NCBI RefSeq assembly: GCF_007954365.1
Contig: NZ_VOLO01000001.1
Span: 1,054,001-1,118,000, forward strand
DNA length: 64,000 bases
Origin: Frigoribacterium sp. ACAM 257
GTDB lineage: Bacteria > Actinomycetota > Actinomycetes > Actinomycetales > Microbacteriaceae
Direction: 5' to 3'
Under the pieces are notes generated by a model. It saw only the letters and a program-made list of their open reading frames with translations, made no database searches and was not told the origin of the DNA. Position 1 is the first letter of the stretch. The number at the start of each line of letters is the position of its first letter. Below are positions 25,496-34,881 of the stretch, one piece after another. A program made the position numbers and the translations under genes.

Positions 25496-27093
25496 CAGTA
25501 CGCGCCCTCGTGCCGGACCAGCACCCGGAAGGTGCGCCAGATGATCACGAGGTCGACGGCCATCGACCAGTTCTCCACGTAGTAGAGGTCGAGTCGGACG
25601 CTCTCCTCCCAGCTGAGGTCGCTCCGGCCGTTGACCTGCCACATGCCGGTCAGCCCCGGCTTGATGTAGAGACGGCGGTGGACGTGCGTCTCGTAGTCCG
25701 CGACCTCGCGGGGCAGAGGGGGCCGAGGCCCCACGATGCTCATGTCGCCGCGGACGATGTTCCACAGCTGGGGCAGCTCGTCGAGAGACCAACGTCGCAG
25801 GACGCGGCCGATCTTCGTGACTCGCGGGTCGTCCCGCATCTTGAAGAGCACCCCCGCGCCCTCGTCGCTGGCGGACAGGTCGTGGAGGAGGACCTCGGCG
25901 TCGACGACCATCGAGCGGAACTTGATCATGTCGAAGGTGCGGCCGTCCCGGCCGACGCGGCGCTGCCGGAACAGCACGGGCCCGGAGCTGTCGAGGGCGA
26001 CCAGGGCGGCGAGGACGCCGAGCAGAGGCGAGAGCACCAGGAGGGCAGTGCCGGCGAGGGCGACGTCGAAGAGCCTCTTGAGCACGTGGCGCGGGCCGTC
26101 GAAGCTGGGGATGTCGACGTGCATGAGGGGAAGGCCCTGGACGGGACGGAACGTGATGCGAGGCCCGGCGATGTTGGTCAGGCGAGAGGCGAGGACGAGC
26201 TCGGCGGCACGCCCCTCGAGCTGCCATCCGAGGTCACGCAGCCAGTCGTGTCCGAGCCCGAGGTCGCCCGCGACGATGACGCTGCTGACGTTCAGCTTCC
26301 AGACCGCCCTCGGCACGTCCTCGACGCCCGCCACGATCGGGACGACGCGGTCGCCGACGAGCACGCCGCCCGCCTCCGGGTCGAGCGTCACGGCGCCGAC
26401 GATGTCGTACACGGTCCCGTGCGTGCGGTCGACTCGGTCGACGACGTAGCGGATGTCCTCGCGGCTGCCGACGACGACTGCCCGGGAGAGGAAGTGGCCC
26501 GTCCGTCGCTGGGCCTGGAGCCACCGGCGCATGGACCAGCGGACGACCACGAGCGCGCCGCCGCCGAGGGGGAGAGCGACGAGGAAGTACATGCGGCCGC
26601 CGACGCCGCCGTCCAGCGAGGCCAGCCAGATGGCGGCCACGGTGAAGGCCAGCAGCGTGGCGTTGCCCACGCGTCGGTACTCGGCCGCGCCGGTGCCGAC
26701 GACCGCGAGCTCACGCGTCCGGTAGAAGCTCAGGCTGGCCGCCCACACGAGGCCGACGAGGACGGGGACCCAGACGACGTCCGCGACCCCTGCGACGACG
26801 TGGTCGACCGTGAGTCGCTCCGTGACGACGGCGGTGCGGACGCTCGCGACGACGGCGGCCGCGACCACCGAGGCCGCGACGACCGCGGTGTCCGCGAGCC
26901 GGAGACGTCGGCGGTACCGCAGGGCCCAGGGCGCGCCCGACTCGGCGGCGGCCGTCGCCTCGGCGCGGCGTCGCTCGGCGGCGGGGTCCTGGGGACGGAC
27001 GGCGTGGCTGGTCGAGGTCGGGAGGTCGACGTGGACGACGGGGAGAGGGGCGGCCGATCGGTCCGTCGGGTCGACGGTGAGGCGTCTGCGCAT
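25495..27093 (-). CDS. exopolysaccharide polyprenyl glycosylphosphotransferase
   Basis: A 532-residue membrane enzyme that moves a hexose-1-phosphate from a UDP-sugar onto undecaprenyl phosphate and starts exopolysaccharide synthesis. Four or five N-terminal helices, a cytoplasmic CoA-binding-like domain (VVVGSREDI), one more helix, then the catalytic sugar-transferase domain with KRLFDVALAG, KFRSMVVDAE, LDELPQLWNIVRGDMS and KPGLTGMWQV. First gene of the operon. The ATG at 27093 has no strong ribosome site. Confidence 0.92.
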   Translation of the reverse strand: MRRRLTVDPTDRSAAPLPVVHVDLPTSTSHAVRPQDPAAERRRAEATAAAESGAPWALRYRRRLRLADTAVVAASVVAAAVVASVRTAVVTERLTVDHVVAGVADVVWVPVLVGLVWAASLSFYRTRELAVVGTGAAEYRRVGNATLLAFTVAAIWLASLDGGVGGRMYFLVALPLGGGALVVVRWSMRRWLQAQRRTGHFLSRAVVVGSREDIRYVVDRVDRTHGTVYDIVGAVTLDPEAGGVLVGDRVVPIVAGVEDVPRAVWKLNVSSVIVAGDLGLGHDWLRDLGWQLEGRAAELVLASRLTNIAGPRITFRPVQGLPLMHVDIPSFDGPRHVLKRLFDVALAGTALLVLSPLLGVLAALVALDSSGPVLFRQRRVGRDGRTFDMIKFRSMVVDAEVLLHDLSASDEGAGVLFKMRDDPRVTKIGRVLRRWSLDELPQLWNIVRGDMSIVGPRPPLPREVADYETHVHRRLYIKPGLTGMWQVNGRSDLSWEESVRLDLYYVENWSMAVDLVIIWRTFRVLVRHEGAY

Positions 27094-27875
27094 GGGGAAG
27101 TGCTCGCTCGGGTAGGCGTGGCGTCCCTCGGCGCCTTCGGGGGCGGCCGGGGGACTGGAGGGCGACGACCGGGTTCGGGTCGGGCGTCGGCCCGGAGACG
27201 ACGGCGGCACGGTGCAGGATGCTGCGACGTGCCGACGTCGCCATGGCCGCATTTCGGGTGCGGCCGTTCGGGTAGGCGACGAGCGGGAGGCTCGGAGTGC
27301 GGGTCGACGAGCCGGGGTGGGCTCGACGGGTTCGGGTTCGGGTGTCGGGTGTCGGGTGTCGGGTGTTTCGCGTCGCGTTCGGGTGCGACAGGGATCGGCG
27401 CACGGGTCGACCGTGACCGCGGGACGGTCGGGTCGACGAGAGCGTCGGTGGCTCGGTCGACGTCGGGTGGCGTCGGGAGCCGTTCGGGTGTCGAGGGCGG
27501 GTTTCGGGTCCGCCCTGCTCGGCGGTGGGGCCGCCGGTGGTTCACTGACGACTCTAGGCCGCCACGCCCCCCCGACGGGGACCCCCCGTTCTGGGGGGCA
27601 GGCACCCCGTCGGCAGGATCAGACCCTGCCGCGTCACCCGGAGGGGGGCCCAGCCACCCGTGGACCTGCTGCCCGCACCTCGGGGTCGCCCGACCCCGAA
27701 CCTGCCTGGGGAACGATCCGGGCCGGCGGGGTGCGCTTCAGCAGAAGTGCTGATGGGAGACCGCTTTGGTGCCGGCCTGACGGCGTGTGCACCCGCCAGG
27801 CTCGTGTCCTCGCCTGCCCGGGCGCCGTCCCGACGCCGACCCGCGACCCGTGCCCCGATCGGACAGGGAACGACG
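27094..27875. promoter_or_regulatory. long structured region upstream of exopolysaccharide operon
   Basis: About 780 bp without a supportable gene. Read on the minus strand, TAGAGT (27556-27551) is a fair -10 box, which would give a leader of about 450 nt. That leader holds four tandem copies of CGGGTGT (27339-27366) next to TTCGGG repeats. Just upstream of the -10 is a strong nested hairpin: GACGGGG (27574-27580) with CCCCGTC (27605-27611), and inside it CCCCCC (27582-27587) with GGGGGG (27593-27598). A copy of the TCGAGGGCGGGT unit of the 10.7-kb inverted repeat occurs near 27488. Confidence 0.4.
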
Positions 27876-27901
27876 AACGGCAGGTGTCCCCACCTGCCGT
27901 T
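27876..27901 (-). terminator. terminator of betaine transporter operon
   Basis: AACGGCAGGTG (27876-27886) pairs perfectly with CACCTGCCGTT (27891-27901) over a 4-nt loop, about 44 nt past the stop of the substrate-binding protein gene. Confidence 0.75.
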
Positions 27902-27944
27902 CACCCTGCGTCTAACCCGTGTTAATCACCCCACGGGCGATGGT

Positions 27945-28970
27945 TCACGGGCGTGTCACGAAGCCCTTCTCGACCATCCAGTCGAAGGCGACGTCGGCTG
28001 GTTCCTCGCCTTCCACGTCGACGCGGCGGTTGAGGGTCCGCAGCTCGTCGTCCGTGAGCGACGGCGAGATCTCGTCGTAGACCTCGGCGAGCTGCGGGTA
28101 CTGGCGCAGCACGTCGTCGGTCAGCACCGGCGCCACGTTGTAGGCCGGGAAGAACCCCTTGTCGTCCTCCAGGACCGTCAGGTCGAGCGAGTCGATGCGC
28201 CCGTCGGTCGTGAAGACCTCGCCGAAGTTGCAGCGGCCCCGGTCGGTGGCCTCGTAGACGGTTCCCGTGTCGAGGATGCTCACGTTGCTCGTCGGGACGC
28301 CGTCGGCGGCGCCGAGCTCGAGGCCGTAGCGCTCGAGCATCGGGGCGAACCCGTCCGCCCGAGAGTTGAACTCGGCCTCGACGCAGAACGTCCGCTGCTC
28401 GACCGGGAGTGCGGCGATCTGCGACAGGGTGGCGACGTCGCCCAGCTCGGCCACCGCCTCCGACCGGACCGCCATCGCGTAGGTGTTGTTGAGCGGTGCC
28501 GGCTCGAGCCAGACGAGGCCGTTCGCCTCGTCGGCGTCGCGCACCGCCGTGTACTGCTCCTCCTTGTCGGGGATGCCCGCGGCCTCGCCGAGGTAGGTGA
28601 GCCAGGCGGTGCCCGTGTACTCGTAGGTCATGTCGGCGCCGCCGTCCAGCATGAGCTGGCGGACGGCGACGCTGCCGGGCACGTTCGTCATGTCGGTGAC
28701 CTCGAAGCCGGCGGCCTGGGCGGCGAGCACGGCGATCTTGCCGAGGATCAGCTGCTCCGTGAAGTTCTTGGCCGTGACCGTGATGGCGGCGTCGTCGGGG
28801 AGGTCGTCGATCGCCTCGATCGAGCCGGGCGCCACCGCCGGCACGAAGGCCGTCGCGGGCTGCAGCCCGCAGCCCGTCAGCAGGGCGGCGGACGAGGCGG
28901 CGACGATGCCCAGCAAGGAGGCGCGGCGCAGCGCCCGCAGGCGGACGCGCGGGGAACGGGCGGAGGTCAT
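27945..28970 (-). CDS. glycine betaine/choline ABC transporter substrate-binding lipoprotein
   Basis: A 341-residue exported lipoprotein: Arg-rich start, hydrophobic core, then the lipobox LTGC near residue 33. The mature protein is the OpuAC/ProX-type quaternary-amine binding fold, with AKNFTEQLILG at its start and YEYTGTAW. It captures osmoprotectants outside the membrane. The ATG overlaps the permease stop (ATGA). Last gene of a four-gene operon. Confidence 0.9.
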   Translation of the reverse strand: MTSARSPRVRLRALRRASLLGIVAASSAALLTGCGLQPATAFVPAVAPGSIEAIDDLPDDAAITVTAKNFTEQLILGKIAVLAAQAAGFEVTDMTNVPGSVAVRQLMLDGGADMTYEYTGTAWLTYLGEAAGIPDKEEQYTAVRDADEANGLVWLEPAPLNNTYAMAVRSEAVAELGDVATLSQIAALPVEQRTFCVEAEFNSRADGFAPMLERYGLELGAADGVPTSNVSILDTGTVYEATDRGRCNFGEVFTTDGRIDSLDLTVLEDDKGFFPAYNVAPVLTDDVLRQYPQLAEVYDEISPSLTDDELRTLNRRVDVEGEEPADVAFDWMVEKGFVTRP

Positions 28971-29752
28971 CGGAGGCCCTTCGGTGTGGCGACGTGCTCG
29001 ACCACACGGCCGAGCCAGTCGATCAGGAGCGCGAGCAGCGCAACGAGCAGGGCACCCGAGACGAGCACCTTCGGGAGGAACAGGTTGACGCCGGTCGTGA
29101 TGAGCAGCCCGAGGCCGCCGGCGCCGATGAAGGTCGCGAGTGCCGCAGAGCCGACGAGCAGCACGAGGGCAGTCCGGATGCCGGACAGCATGACCGGCAC
29201 GGCGAGGGGCAGCTCGACGCGGAACAGCACCGACGCGGCGGACATGCCCATGCCTCGGCCGGCCTCGACGAGGCGCGCGTCCACGCTCTGCAGGCCGACC
29301 ATGGTGTTGCGCAGCACCGGGAGCGCCGCGTAGAGGACGAGCGCGATCACGGCGGTCCAGAACGAGAAGCCGAGCCACAGGGCGAGCAGCACGATCAGGC
29401 CGACCGCGGGGGCCGCCTGCCCGAAGTTCGCGAGCACGAGCACCGGCCCGGCCGCGCGCCGGAACGGGCGGCGGGTGAGCAGGACGCCCAGCGGCACGGC
29501 CAGCACGAGGACGATGGCGGCCGACGCGAAGGTCAGCGCCAGGTGCTCGCCCGTGTACGAGACCAGCGCCGAGGGGTTCAGGGTCGTGCGCTCAGCGGTG
29601 GTCAGGTCGGCGGTCGTCAGCCAGACGACGAAGGCGACGAACACGACCGCGACGGCGGCCGGCTGCACGACGAGCCCGAGCCAGGCGGGTCGGCGGCGCC
29701 GGGCGCGACCGTCGGACGAGGAGGCGGCGGGGGCGTCCGCGACCGCAGTCAC
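28967..29752 (-). CDS. ABC transporter permease, betaine type
   Basis: A 261-residue permease with a basic N-terminus and six hydrophobic helices. The EAA-like loop is GLQSVDARLVEAGRGMGMS. It pairs with the second permease at 31019 to form the channel. The GTG at 29752 overlaps the ATPase stop. Confidence 0.88.
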   Translation of the reverse strand: MTAVADAPAASSSDGRARRRRPAWLGLVVQPAAVAVVFVAFVVWLTTADLTTAERTTLNPSALVSYTGEHLALTFASAAIVLVLAVPLGVLLTRRPFRRAAGPVLVLANFGQAAPAVGLIVLLALWLGFSFWTAVIALVLYAALPVLRNTMVGLQSVDARLVEAGRGMGMSAASVLFRVELPLAVPVMLSGIRTALVLLVGSAALATFIGAGGLGLLITTGVNLFLPKVLVSGALLVALLALLIDWLGRVVEHVATPKGLR

Positions 29753-31032
29753 GGACGGTCCCCGGCCGGGCCGACCTCGTCGACGGGCGGAGCGTCGTGC
29801 GTCTGCCCGACGACGGGCAGCTGCCCCGTGTTCGTCCCGACCGGGGCGTCGTCGAGGTCGACGGCCGCGGCGCGCCGGGCCCGGGTGATGGCCTCCATGA
29901 CGACCTCGACCGTGATGACTCCCACGAAGGCGTCGCGGCGGCCCGTGACGAGCGCGGCGCCGGCGCTCGAGACGAGCATCGTGTCGAGCGCGTCGTTGAG
30001 GGTCGCGCCGCTGCCGATGACGGGCAGATCGGGGTCGACGCCGTCCGGGACGACGTCGAGCCGCGAGAGCTGCCGCAGCGACGGCCACCGAGCAGGGCGG
30101 GCGCGGTCGTCGACGACGACGGCGTGCTCGTGTCCCGCGGCCTCGACCCGGGCGGCCACCTCGCGGCCGGACTCGCCGGCCTTGGCGACCACCGCCTCCG
30201 CCAGGTCGACGTCGCGCACCCGGGTGAGAGTCAGCTGCTTGAGCCCCGCGCCCGAGCCGATGAAGTTCTCGACGAACTCGTTCGCCGGCTCGGCGAGGAT
30301 GCGCTCGGGGGTGTCGTACTGCACGATGTGCGCGCCCTCGGAGAAGATCACGATCCAGTCGCCCAGCTTCACGGCCTCGTCGAAGTCGTGGGTGACGATG
30401 ACGATCGTCTTCTGCAGTTCTTGCTGGATGTTGATCAGCTCGTCCTGCAGGCGCTGGCGCGTGATCGGGTCGACGGCACCGAAGGGCTCGTCCATCAGCA
30501 GCACGGGCGGGTCGGCGGCGAGGGCCCTGGCGACTCCGACGCGCTGCTGCTGGCCGCCGGACAGCTCGCGGGGGAACCGGTCGCGGTAGGTGTCCGGGTC
30601 GAGCGAGACGAGCTCGAGCAGCTCGTCGACGCGGGCCGCGACGCGGTCCTTCGACCAGCCGAGCATCTTGGGGACGATGGCGATGTTCGCCGCCACGGTC
30701 ATGTGCGGGAACAGCCCGCCGGCCTGGATCACGTAGCCGATGCGCCGGCGCAGCTCGTCGCCGTCGATGTCGGTGACGTCGTCGTCGCCGAGCACCACCC
30801 GGCCCTCGGTCGGCTCGATCAGTCGGTTGATCATCTTGAGCGTGGTCGTCTTGCCACAGCCCGAGGGGCCGACGAGCATGACGATCTTGCCGGCCGGGAT
30901 CTCGAGGGTGATGCCGTCGACGGCCGGCGCGGACTGTCCCGGGTAGCGCTTCGTCACCTGGTCGAGCAGGATGCTGCGGCCCGACACCTCCGTCGCGGAC
31001 GAGGAGGCGGTGGGGGAGTCAGTTCTGGACAC
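29749..31032 (-). CDS. betaine/proline ABC transporter ATPase with CBS domains
   Basis: A 427-residue ATPase. Walker A is GPSGCGKTT (residue 54 region), signature LSGGQQQRVGV, Walker B VLLMDEPFGAVD, switch His in VTHDFDEA. The C-terminal 150 residues form a tandem CBS pair (APVIGSGATLNDAL-like and VGVITVEVVME), which in OpuA/OpuC sense ionic strength or cyclic-di-AMP. The GTG lies within the 3' end of the upstream permease gene (14-nt overlap). Confidence 0.9.
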   Translation of the reverse strand: MSRTDSPTASSSATEVSGRSILLDQVTKRYPGQSAPAVDGITLEIPAGKIVMLVGPSGCGKTTTLKMINRLIEPTEGRVVLGDDDVTDIDGDELRRRIGYVIQAGGLFPHMTVAANIAIVPKMLGWSKDRVAARVDELLELVSLDPDTYRDRFPRELSGGQQQRVGVARALAADPPVLLMDEPFGAVDPITRQRLQDELINIQQELQKTIVIVTHDFDEAVKLGDWIVIFSEGAHIVQYDTPERILAEPANEFVENFIGSGAGLKQLTLTRVRDVDLAEAVVAKAGESGREVAARVEAAGHEHAVVVDDRARPARWPSLRQLSRLDVVPDGVDPDLPVIGSGATLNDALDTMLVSSAGAALVTGRRDAFVGVITVEVVMEAITRARRAAAVDLDDAPVGTNTGQLPVVGQTHDAPPVDEVGPAGDRP

Positions 31033-31669
31033 GGATGCCTCTCGAGATGGTCAGGCGGCCGAGGCCGACGAGCAGGAGGTCGAGCACGAGGGCGAGGACG
31101 ACGACGCCGACCACCCCGGTGACCACGGAGGCGAGCGCGTTCGCGCCGCCGGCCCGGGACAGGCCCGAGAAGATGAAGCCGCCGAGGCCGGGCCCCAGCG
31201 AGTAGGCCGCGACGGCGGCGATGCCCATCACCATCTGGGCGCTGACGCGCACGCCGGTGAGGATGATCGGCCAGGCCAGGGGCAGCTGCACCTGCACGAG
31301 GGTGCGGAAGCTCCCCATGCCGATGCCCCGCGCGGACTCGACCAGGGCCGGGTCGACCTGGGTCAGCCCGACCACCGCGTTGCGCAGCACGGGAAGGGTC
31401 GCGAAGAAGGTGACGACCACGACCGCCGGCACCACCCCGAAGCCGAGCGGCACGATGAGCAGCCCGACGACGGCGAAGGACGGCAGCGTCAGCCCGATGG
31501 CCGAGATGCCGTTGGCCACGGCGGTGAGGCCGGGCACCCGGTACACGAGCGACGCCACGACTACCGCGATGACGACCGCCAGCACGAGGCACTGGACCAC
31601 CAACGAGAAGTGCTGCCAGGAGGCGAACCAGATCTGGTCCCACCGCCCCGTCACGTAGTCCCACGCCAT
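31019..31669 (-). CDS. ABC transporter permease, betaine type (first gene)
   Basis: A 216-residue permease with about five hydrophobic helices and the coupling loop GLTQVDPALVESARGIGMG, which matches that of the other permease. It heads the operon. TATGGT (31751-31746, minus strand) is a probable -10, with a leader of about 70 nt and a GGGGA site before the ATG. Confidence 0.88.
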   Translation of the reverse strand: MAWDYVTGRWDQIWFASWQHFSLVVQCLVLAVVIAVVVASLVYRVPGLTAVANGISAIGLTLPSFAVVGLLIVPLGFGVVPAVVVVTFFATLPVLRNAVVGLTQVDPALVESARGIGMGSFRTLVQVQLPLAWPIILTGVRVSAQMVMGIAAVAAYSLGPGLGGFIFSGLSRAGGANALASVVTGVVGVVVLALVLDLLLVGLGRLTISRGIRVQN

Positions 31670-31763
31670 CTGATCCCCGTTCCCCGTCACTCGCTCGTCG
31701 ACCCGTCTGCACGGACGCCCGGCCTGGACCGGGCGATCGGCGTCCACCATAACGAGGACACGT

Positions 31764-31887
31764 CGGGTCCTGTCCAGGTGACAGGACCCGTCGGGGGCCC
31801 CTGCGGGCGGGGATCGTTACCTGACGAGGTGACGGAACCCCCGGTCAGGCACGGGCACGCACCGGAGCCGGGGGAAGTGTAACGATC
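31764..31887. promoter_or_regulatory. candidate operator and hairpin upstream of betaine operon
   Basis: A perfect hairpin CGGGTCCTGTC (31764-31774) with GACAGGACCCG (31780-31790) lies just upstream of the -10 box. Farther out GATCGTTAC (31812-31820) and its exact reverse complement GTAACGATC (31879-31887) stand 58 bp apart. Paired arms like these suit looping or a dimeric repressor; the protein is not identifiable here. Confidence 0.4.
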
Positions 31888-31902
31888 GCGGGCGGAGACG
31901 GG

Positions 31903-31938
31903 GGAGGCGCGGTGCAGGTCGCCCTGCACCGCGCCTCC
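31903..31938. terminator. 16-bp stem terminator after monooxygenase
   Basis: 31903-31918 pairs perfectly with 31923-31938 over a TCGC loop. The stem begins GGAGGCGCGG, a terminator type seen again at 58.4 kb. It isolates the monooxygenase from the betaine operon that follows on the same strand. Confidence 0.85.
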
Positions 31939-31962
31939 TGCGGTCGTCGCCTCGTGCAGCGA

Positions 31963-33351
31963 CTAGGCCGAGGGCACCCGCGCGGACGCCTTGTGACGAG
32001 CTCCGTGGTGCTCGTCGGGCAGCCGGTCGCCGCGCCCGAACAGCTTCTGGCGGAGGGTGCCGGGCTCGTACTCGGTCGGGTAGACGCCGCGGGCCTGCAG
32101 CACCGGGACGACGTGCTCGACGATGTCCTCGAAGGTGCCGGGGGTGATGGCGTAGGCGAGGTTGAAGCCGTCGACGTCGGTCTCGGCGACCCACTCCTGC
32201 AGCTGGTCGGCGATCTGTTCGCCCGAGCCGACGATGCGGGGGCCGAGCCCACCGATGCCCGCCGCCTCGGCGATGTCACGGATCGTCCACTCCTTGCCGC
32301 TGTCGCCCGCCTGTGCCTGGAAGTTGGCGAGAGCCGACTGGATCGCGTTGCTCTCCACGTCGCCCACCGGGTCGTCGAGCGAGTACGTCGAGAGGTCGAC
32401 GCCCATCCAGCCCGACATGAGGGTCAACGCGCCCTCGTGTGACGCGTACCGCTGGTACTCCGCGTGCTTGGCCTCGGCCGCCTCGGGCGTCGCGTCCGTG
32501 ATGATGGTCAGCAGCGTGTAGATGCGGGCGGAGTACCGGTCGCGGCCCGCCTCCTCCAGGGCGTCGCGCAGCTTGGTGACCGTCGCGGCCAGGCGCTCCT
32601 TGGTGGGGGCGGCGACGAAGATCGACTCGGCGTTGCCGGCGGCGAAGCGGATGCCGCGCGGCGAGGCGCCCGCCTGGTAGATCACGGGCGTCCGCTGCGG
32701 GCTCGGCTCGGAGACGTGGATGCCGGGGACCTTGTACCAGGTGCCCTCGTGCCCGATCTCGTGCACCTTCGTCGGGTCGGTGAAGACGCCCGTCTCGCGG
32801 TCGCGGACGACGGCGTCGTCCTCCCACGAGCCCTCCCACAGCTTGTAGAGCACCTCGAGGTACTCGTCGGCCTGGTCGTAGCGGTCGTCGTGGTCGAGCT
32901 GGTCGTCGGCGCCCATGTTGCGGGCGGCGCTCGGCAGGTAGCCGGTGACGACGTTCCAGCCGACCCGGCCGTCGGTGAGGTGGTCGAGGGTCGACATGCG
33001 ACGGGCGAACGGCACGGGGTGCTCGTAGGCGGTGCCGGCGGTGATCCCGAAGCCGAGGTGCTCGGTCGCGGCCGCCATGGCCGAGACGAGCAGGATCGGG
33101 TCGCCGACCGGCGTCTGCGTGCCGTTGCGGAGAGCCGCGTCGTGGTTGCCGCCGTAGACGTCGTAGGTGCCGAGGACGTCGGCGATGAAGAGGCCGTCGA
33201 AGCGACCGGCCTCGAGGAGGCGCGCCAGGGAGGTCCAGTAGCTCAGCTTCGTGTAGTCGGGCGAGCGGTCGTCGGGGTGCCGCCAGAGACCGGGGGACTG
33301 GTGCCCCACGCAGTTCATGTCGAAGGCGTTGAACCGGATGCGTCGAGTCAT
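31963..33351 (-). CDS. NtaA/SnaA/DszA-type flavin-dependent monooxygenase (LLM class)
   Basis: A 462-residue bacterial-luciferase-like enzyme using reduced FMN. FDGLFIADVLGTYDVY, WNVVTGYLPSAARNMG, YLEVLYKLWEGSWEDDAV and PVIYQAGASPRG are characteristic of the NtaA/DszA branch that cleaves C-N or C-S bonds of aminopolycarboxylates, sulfones or alkyl sulfonates. The exact substrate is not readable. It is divergent from an MFS transporter across 79 bp, which may export or import a related compound. Confidence 0.87.
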   Translation of the reverse strand: MTRRIRFNAFDMNCVGHQSPGLWRHPDDRSPDYTKLSYWTSLARLLEAGRFDGLFIADVLGTYDVYGGNHDAALRNGTQTPVGDPILLVSAMAAATEHLGFGITAGTAYEHPVPFARRMSTLDHLTDGRVGWNVVTGYLPSAARNMGADDQLDHDDRYDQADEYLEVLYKLWEGSWEDDAVVRDRETGVFTDPTKVHEIGHEGTWYKVPGIHVSEPSPQRTPVIYQAGASPRGIRFAAGNAESIFVAAPTKERLAATVTKLRDALEEAGRDRYSARIYTLLTIITDATPEAAEAKHAEYQRYASHEGALTLMSGWMGVDLSTYSLDDPVGDVESNAIQSALANFQAQAGDSGKEWTIRDIAEAAGIGGLGPRIVGSGEQIADQLQEWVAETDVDGFNLAYAITPGTFEDIVEHVVPVLQARGVYPTEYEPGTLRQKLFGRGDRLPDEHHGARHKASARVPSA

Positions 33352-33430
33352 CCGGCCATCGTCGTCGCGCGCCGCGGCGGGCGCCACAGGCCTGCAACAC
33401 GGCGTCACACGCGACGCCTAGTCTTGGTCG

Positions 33431-34654
33431 GTGACCCGCCCTGCACCGCCCCGCCGAGACTCGCCCCGTCCTCCTCGTGCGCGTCTCGGACGGGACGTCG
33501 TCGTCCTCGGCGTCATCGCCTTCTTCGTCATGGTCGGCTTCGGGGTCGTCGTGCCCGTGCTGCCCGTCTACGCCGCCAGCTTCGGTGTCGGCTACGTCGC
33601 CGTCGGCGCGGTCCTCTCGGCCTTCGCGCTGATGCGCCTCGTCGCGAGCCCGTTCGTCGGCAGGATGATCGACGTCGCGGGCGAGCGGGTCGTCCTCTCG
33701 GTCGGCATCGGCATCGTTGCCGTCTCGAGCGGACTGGCGGGCCTGGCGCACGACTACGTGCAGCTGCTGCTGCTGCGCGGGGTCGGCGGCATCGGCTCGG
33801 CGATGTTCACCATCTCGGCGATGACGCTGCTGCTGGCGTCGACGACGCCCGACCGCCGGGCGCGGTCGATCGGCTTCTACCAGGGCGGGTTCCTCGTCGG
33901 CGGCATGGCCGGGCCGGCGCTCGGCGGACTGCTCGCCACGATCTCGCTGACCGCGCCGTTCTTCTTCTACGCGGGCACGCTCGCGGTCGCGGGCGTCGTC
34001 GGCATCCTGCTGCTCAGCCCCCCGCGACGAGGCGACGCGGCGGCCGCCGCCGCGGCCGCCGAGCCCGCGCGCCCTCTCGCCGACGTGCTCCGCGACGTGC
34101 GGTTCAGGGCCGCGTGCGTGGCGAGCTTCGCGCAGGGCTGGTCGTCCCTCGGCGTCCGCAGTGCGCTGGTGCCGGTGCTGGTCGTCGAGGTGCTGCTGCA
34201 GCCCACCTCATGGACAGGCGTCCTCTTCGCGGTCGCCGCCGTGGCGCAGACGATTGCGCTCGCGCCCGCGTCCCGCTTCGTCGACACCGTGGGTCGGCGA
34301 CCCGCTGTGATCGGCTCGTTCGCAGTGGCCGCGGTCTCGCTCGCCGCCGTCCCGTTCGCCCCAGGGCTCGTGACCCTAGGCGCGCTGCTGGCCGTCTACG
34401 GCGTCGCGACGGCCTTCATGGGCACGGCCCCGGCCGCTCTCGTCGGCGACGCGGCGGGTGCCCGGGGCGGTCGTCCGGTGGCGATCTTCTCGATGTGCTC
34501 GGACGTCGGCGCGATCGCGGGCCCCCTGGTCGCGGGGCTGCTCGTGGACGTGGCGTCGTTCGAGGTCGCCTTCGGAACGGCGGCGGCACTGCTCGCGCTC
34601 AGCGCGATCGTCGCGATCCGGCTGCCGCGCGGCATCCCCGTTCCGCAGCCGTAG
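33431..34654 (+). CDS. MFS transporter
   Basis: A 407-residue major facilitator with 12 hydrophobic helices. The loop 2-3 motif reads GRMIDVAGERVVL and the motif C-like GGFLVGGMAGPALGG fits the drug:proton antiporter families. TAGTCT (33419-33424) lies 6 nt before the GTG: leaderless. It is the last core gene before the cassette array. Confidence 0.87.
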   Translation: MTRPAPPRRDSPRPPRARLGRDVVVLGVIAFFVMVGFGVVVPVLPVYAASFGVGYVAVGAVLSAFALMRLVASPFVGRMIDVAGERVVLSVGIGIVAVSSGLAGLAHDYVQLLLLRGVGGIGSAMFTISAMTLLLASTTPDRRARSIGFYQGGFLVGGMAGPALGGLLATISLTAPFFFYAGTLAVAGVVGILLLSPPRRGDAAAAAAAAEPARPLADVLRDVRFRAACVASFAQGWSSLGVRSALVPVLVVEVLLQPTSWTGVLFAVAAVAQTIALAPASRFVDTVGRRPAVIGSFAVAAVSLAAVPFAPGLVTLGALLAVYGVATAFMGTAPAALVGDAAGARGGRPVAIFSMCSDVGAIAGPLVAGLLVDVASFEVAFGTAAALLALSAIVAIRLPRGIPVPQP

Positions 34655-34881
34655 CGGGGGCTCGCGGTCGACCCACTGCCTGTCCCATCAGGTCCCACCG
34701 TCGTGTCCGACACCTCCCGGATACGGTTCGACAGGCGTTCTCGCCCGCGGGTGGTTCATCGGGACACCTACTGGGGCCCGTCTTGACCGGCTGAGGTCAA
34801 GTGGCGCCTGGCCTGCGGATTCGCGTATGCCTGTCCCGCAAAAATGCCCGGTGAAGGGGGTTTGAACGCTACAGTCATCGG

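Noticed and set aside
25318-27753. A plus-strand open frame of about 800 codons across the exopolysaccharide operon start.
   Set aside because: Composition is Asp/Arg/Val-rich antisense; the minus strand encodes clear enzymes with motifs.
27212-27925. Plus- and minus-strand open frames in the gap upstream of the exopolysaccharide operon.
   Set aside because: They cross simple repeats, have no family features and no promoter or ribosome site.
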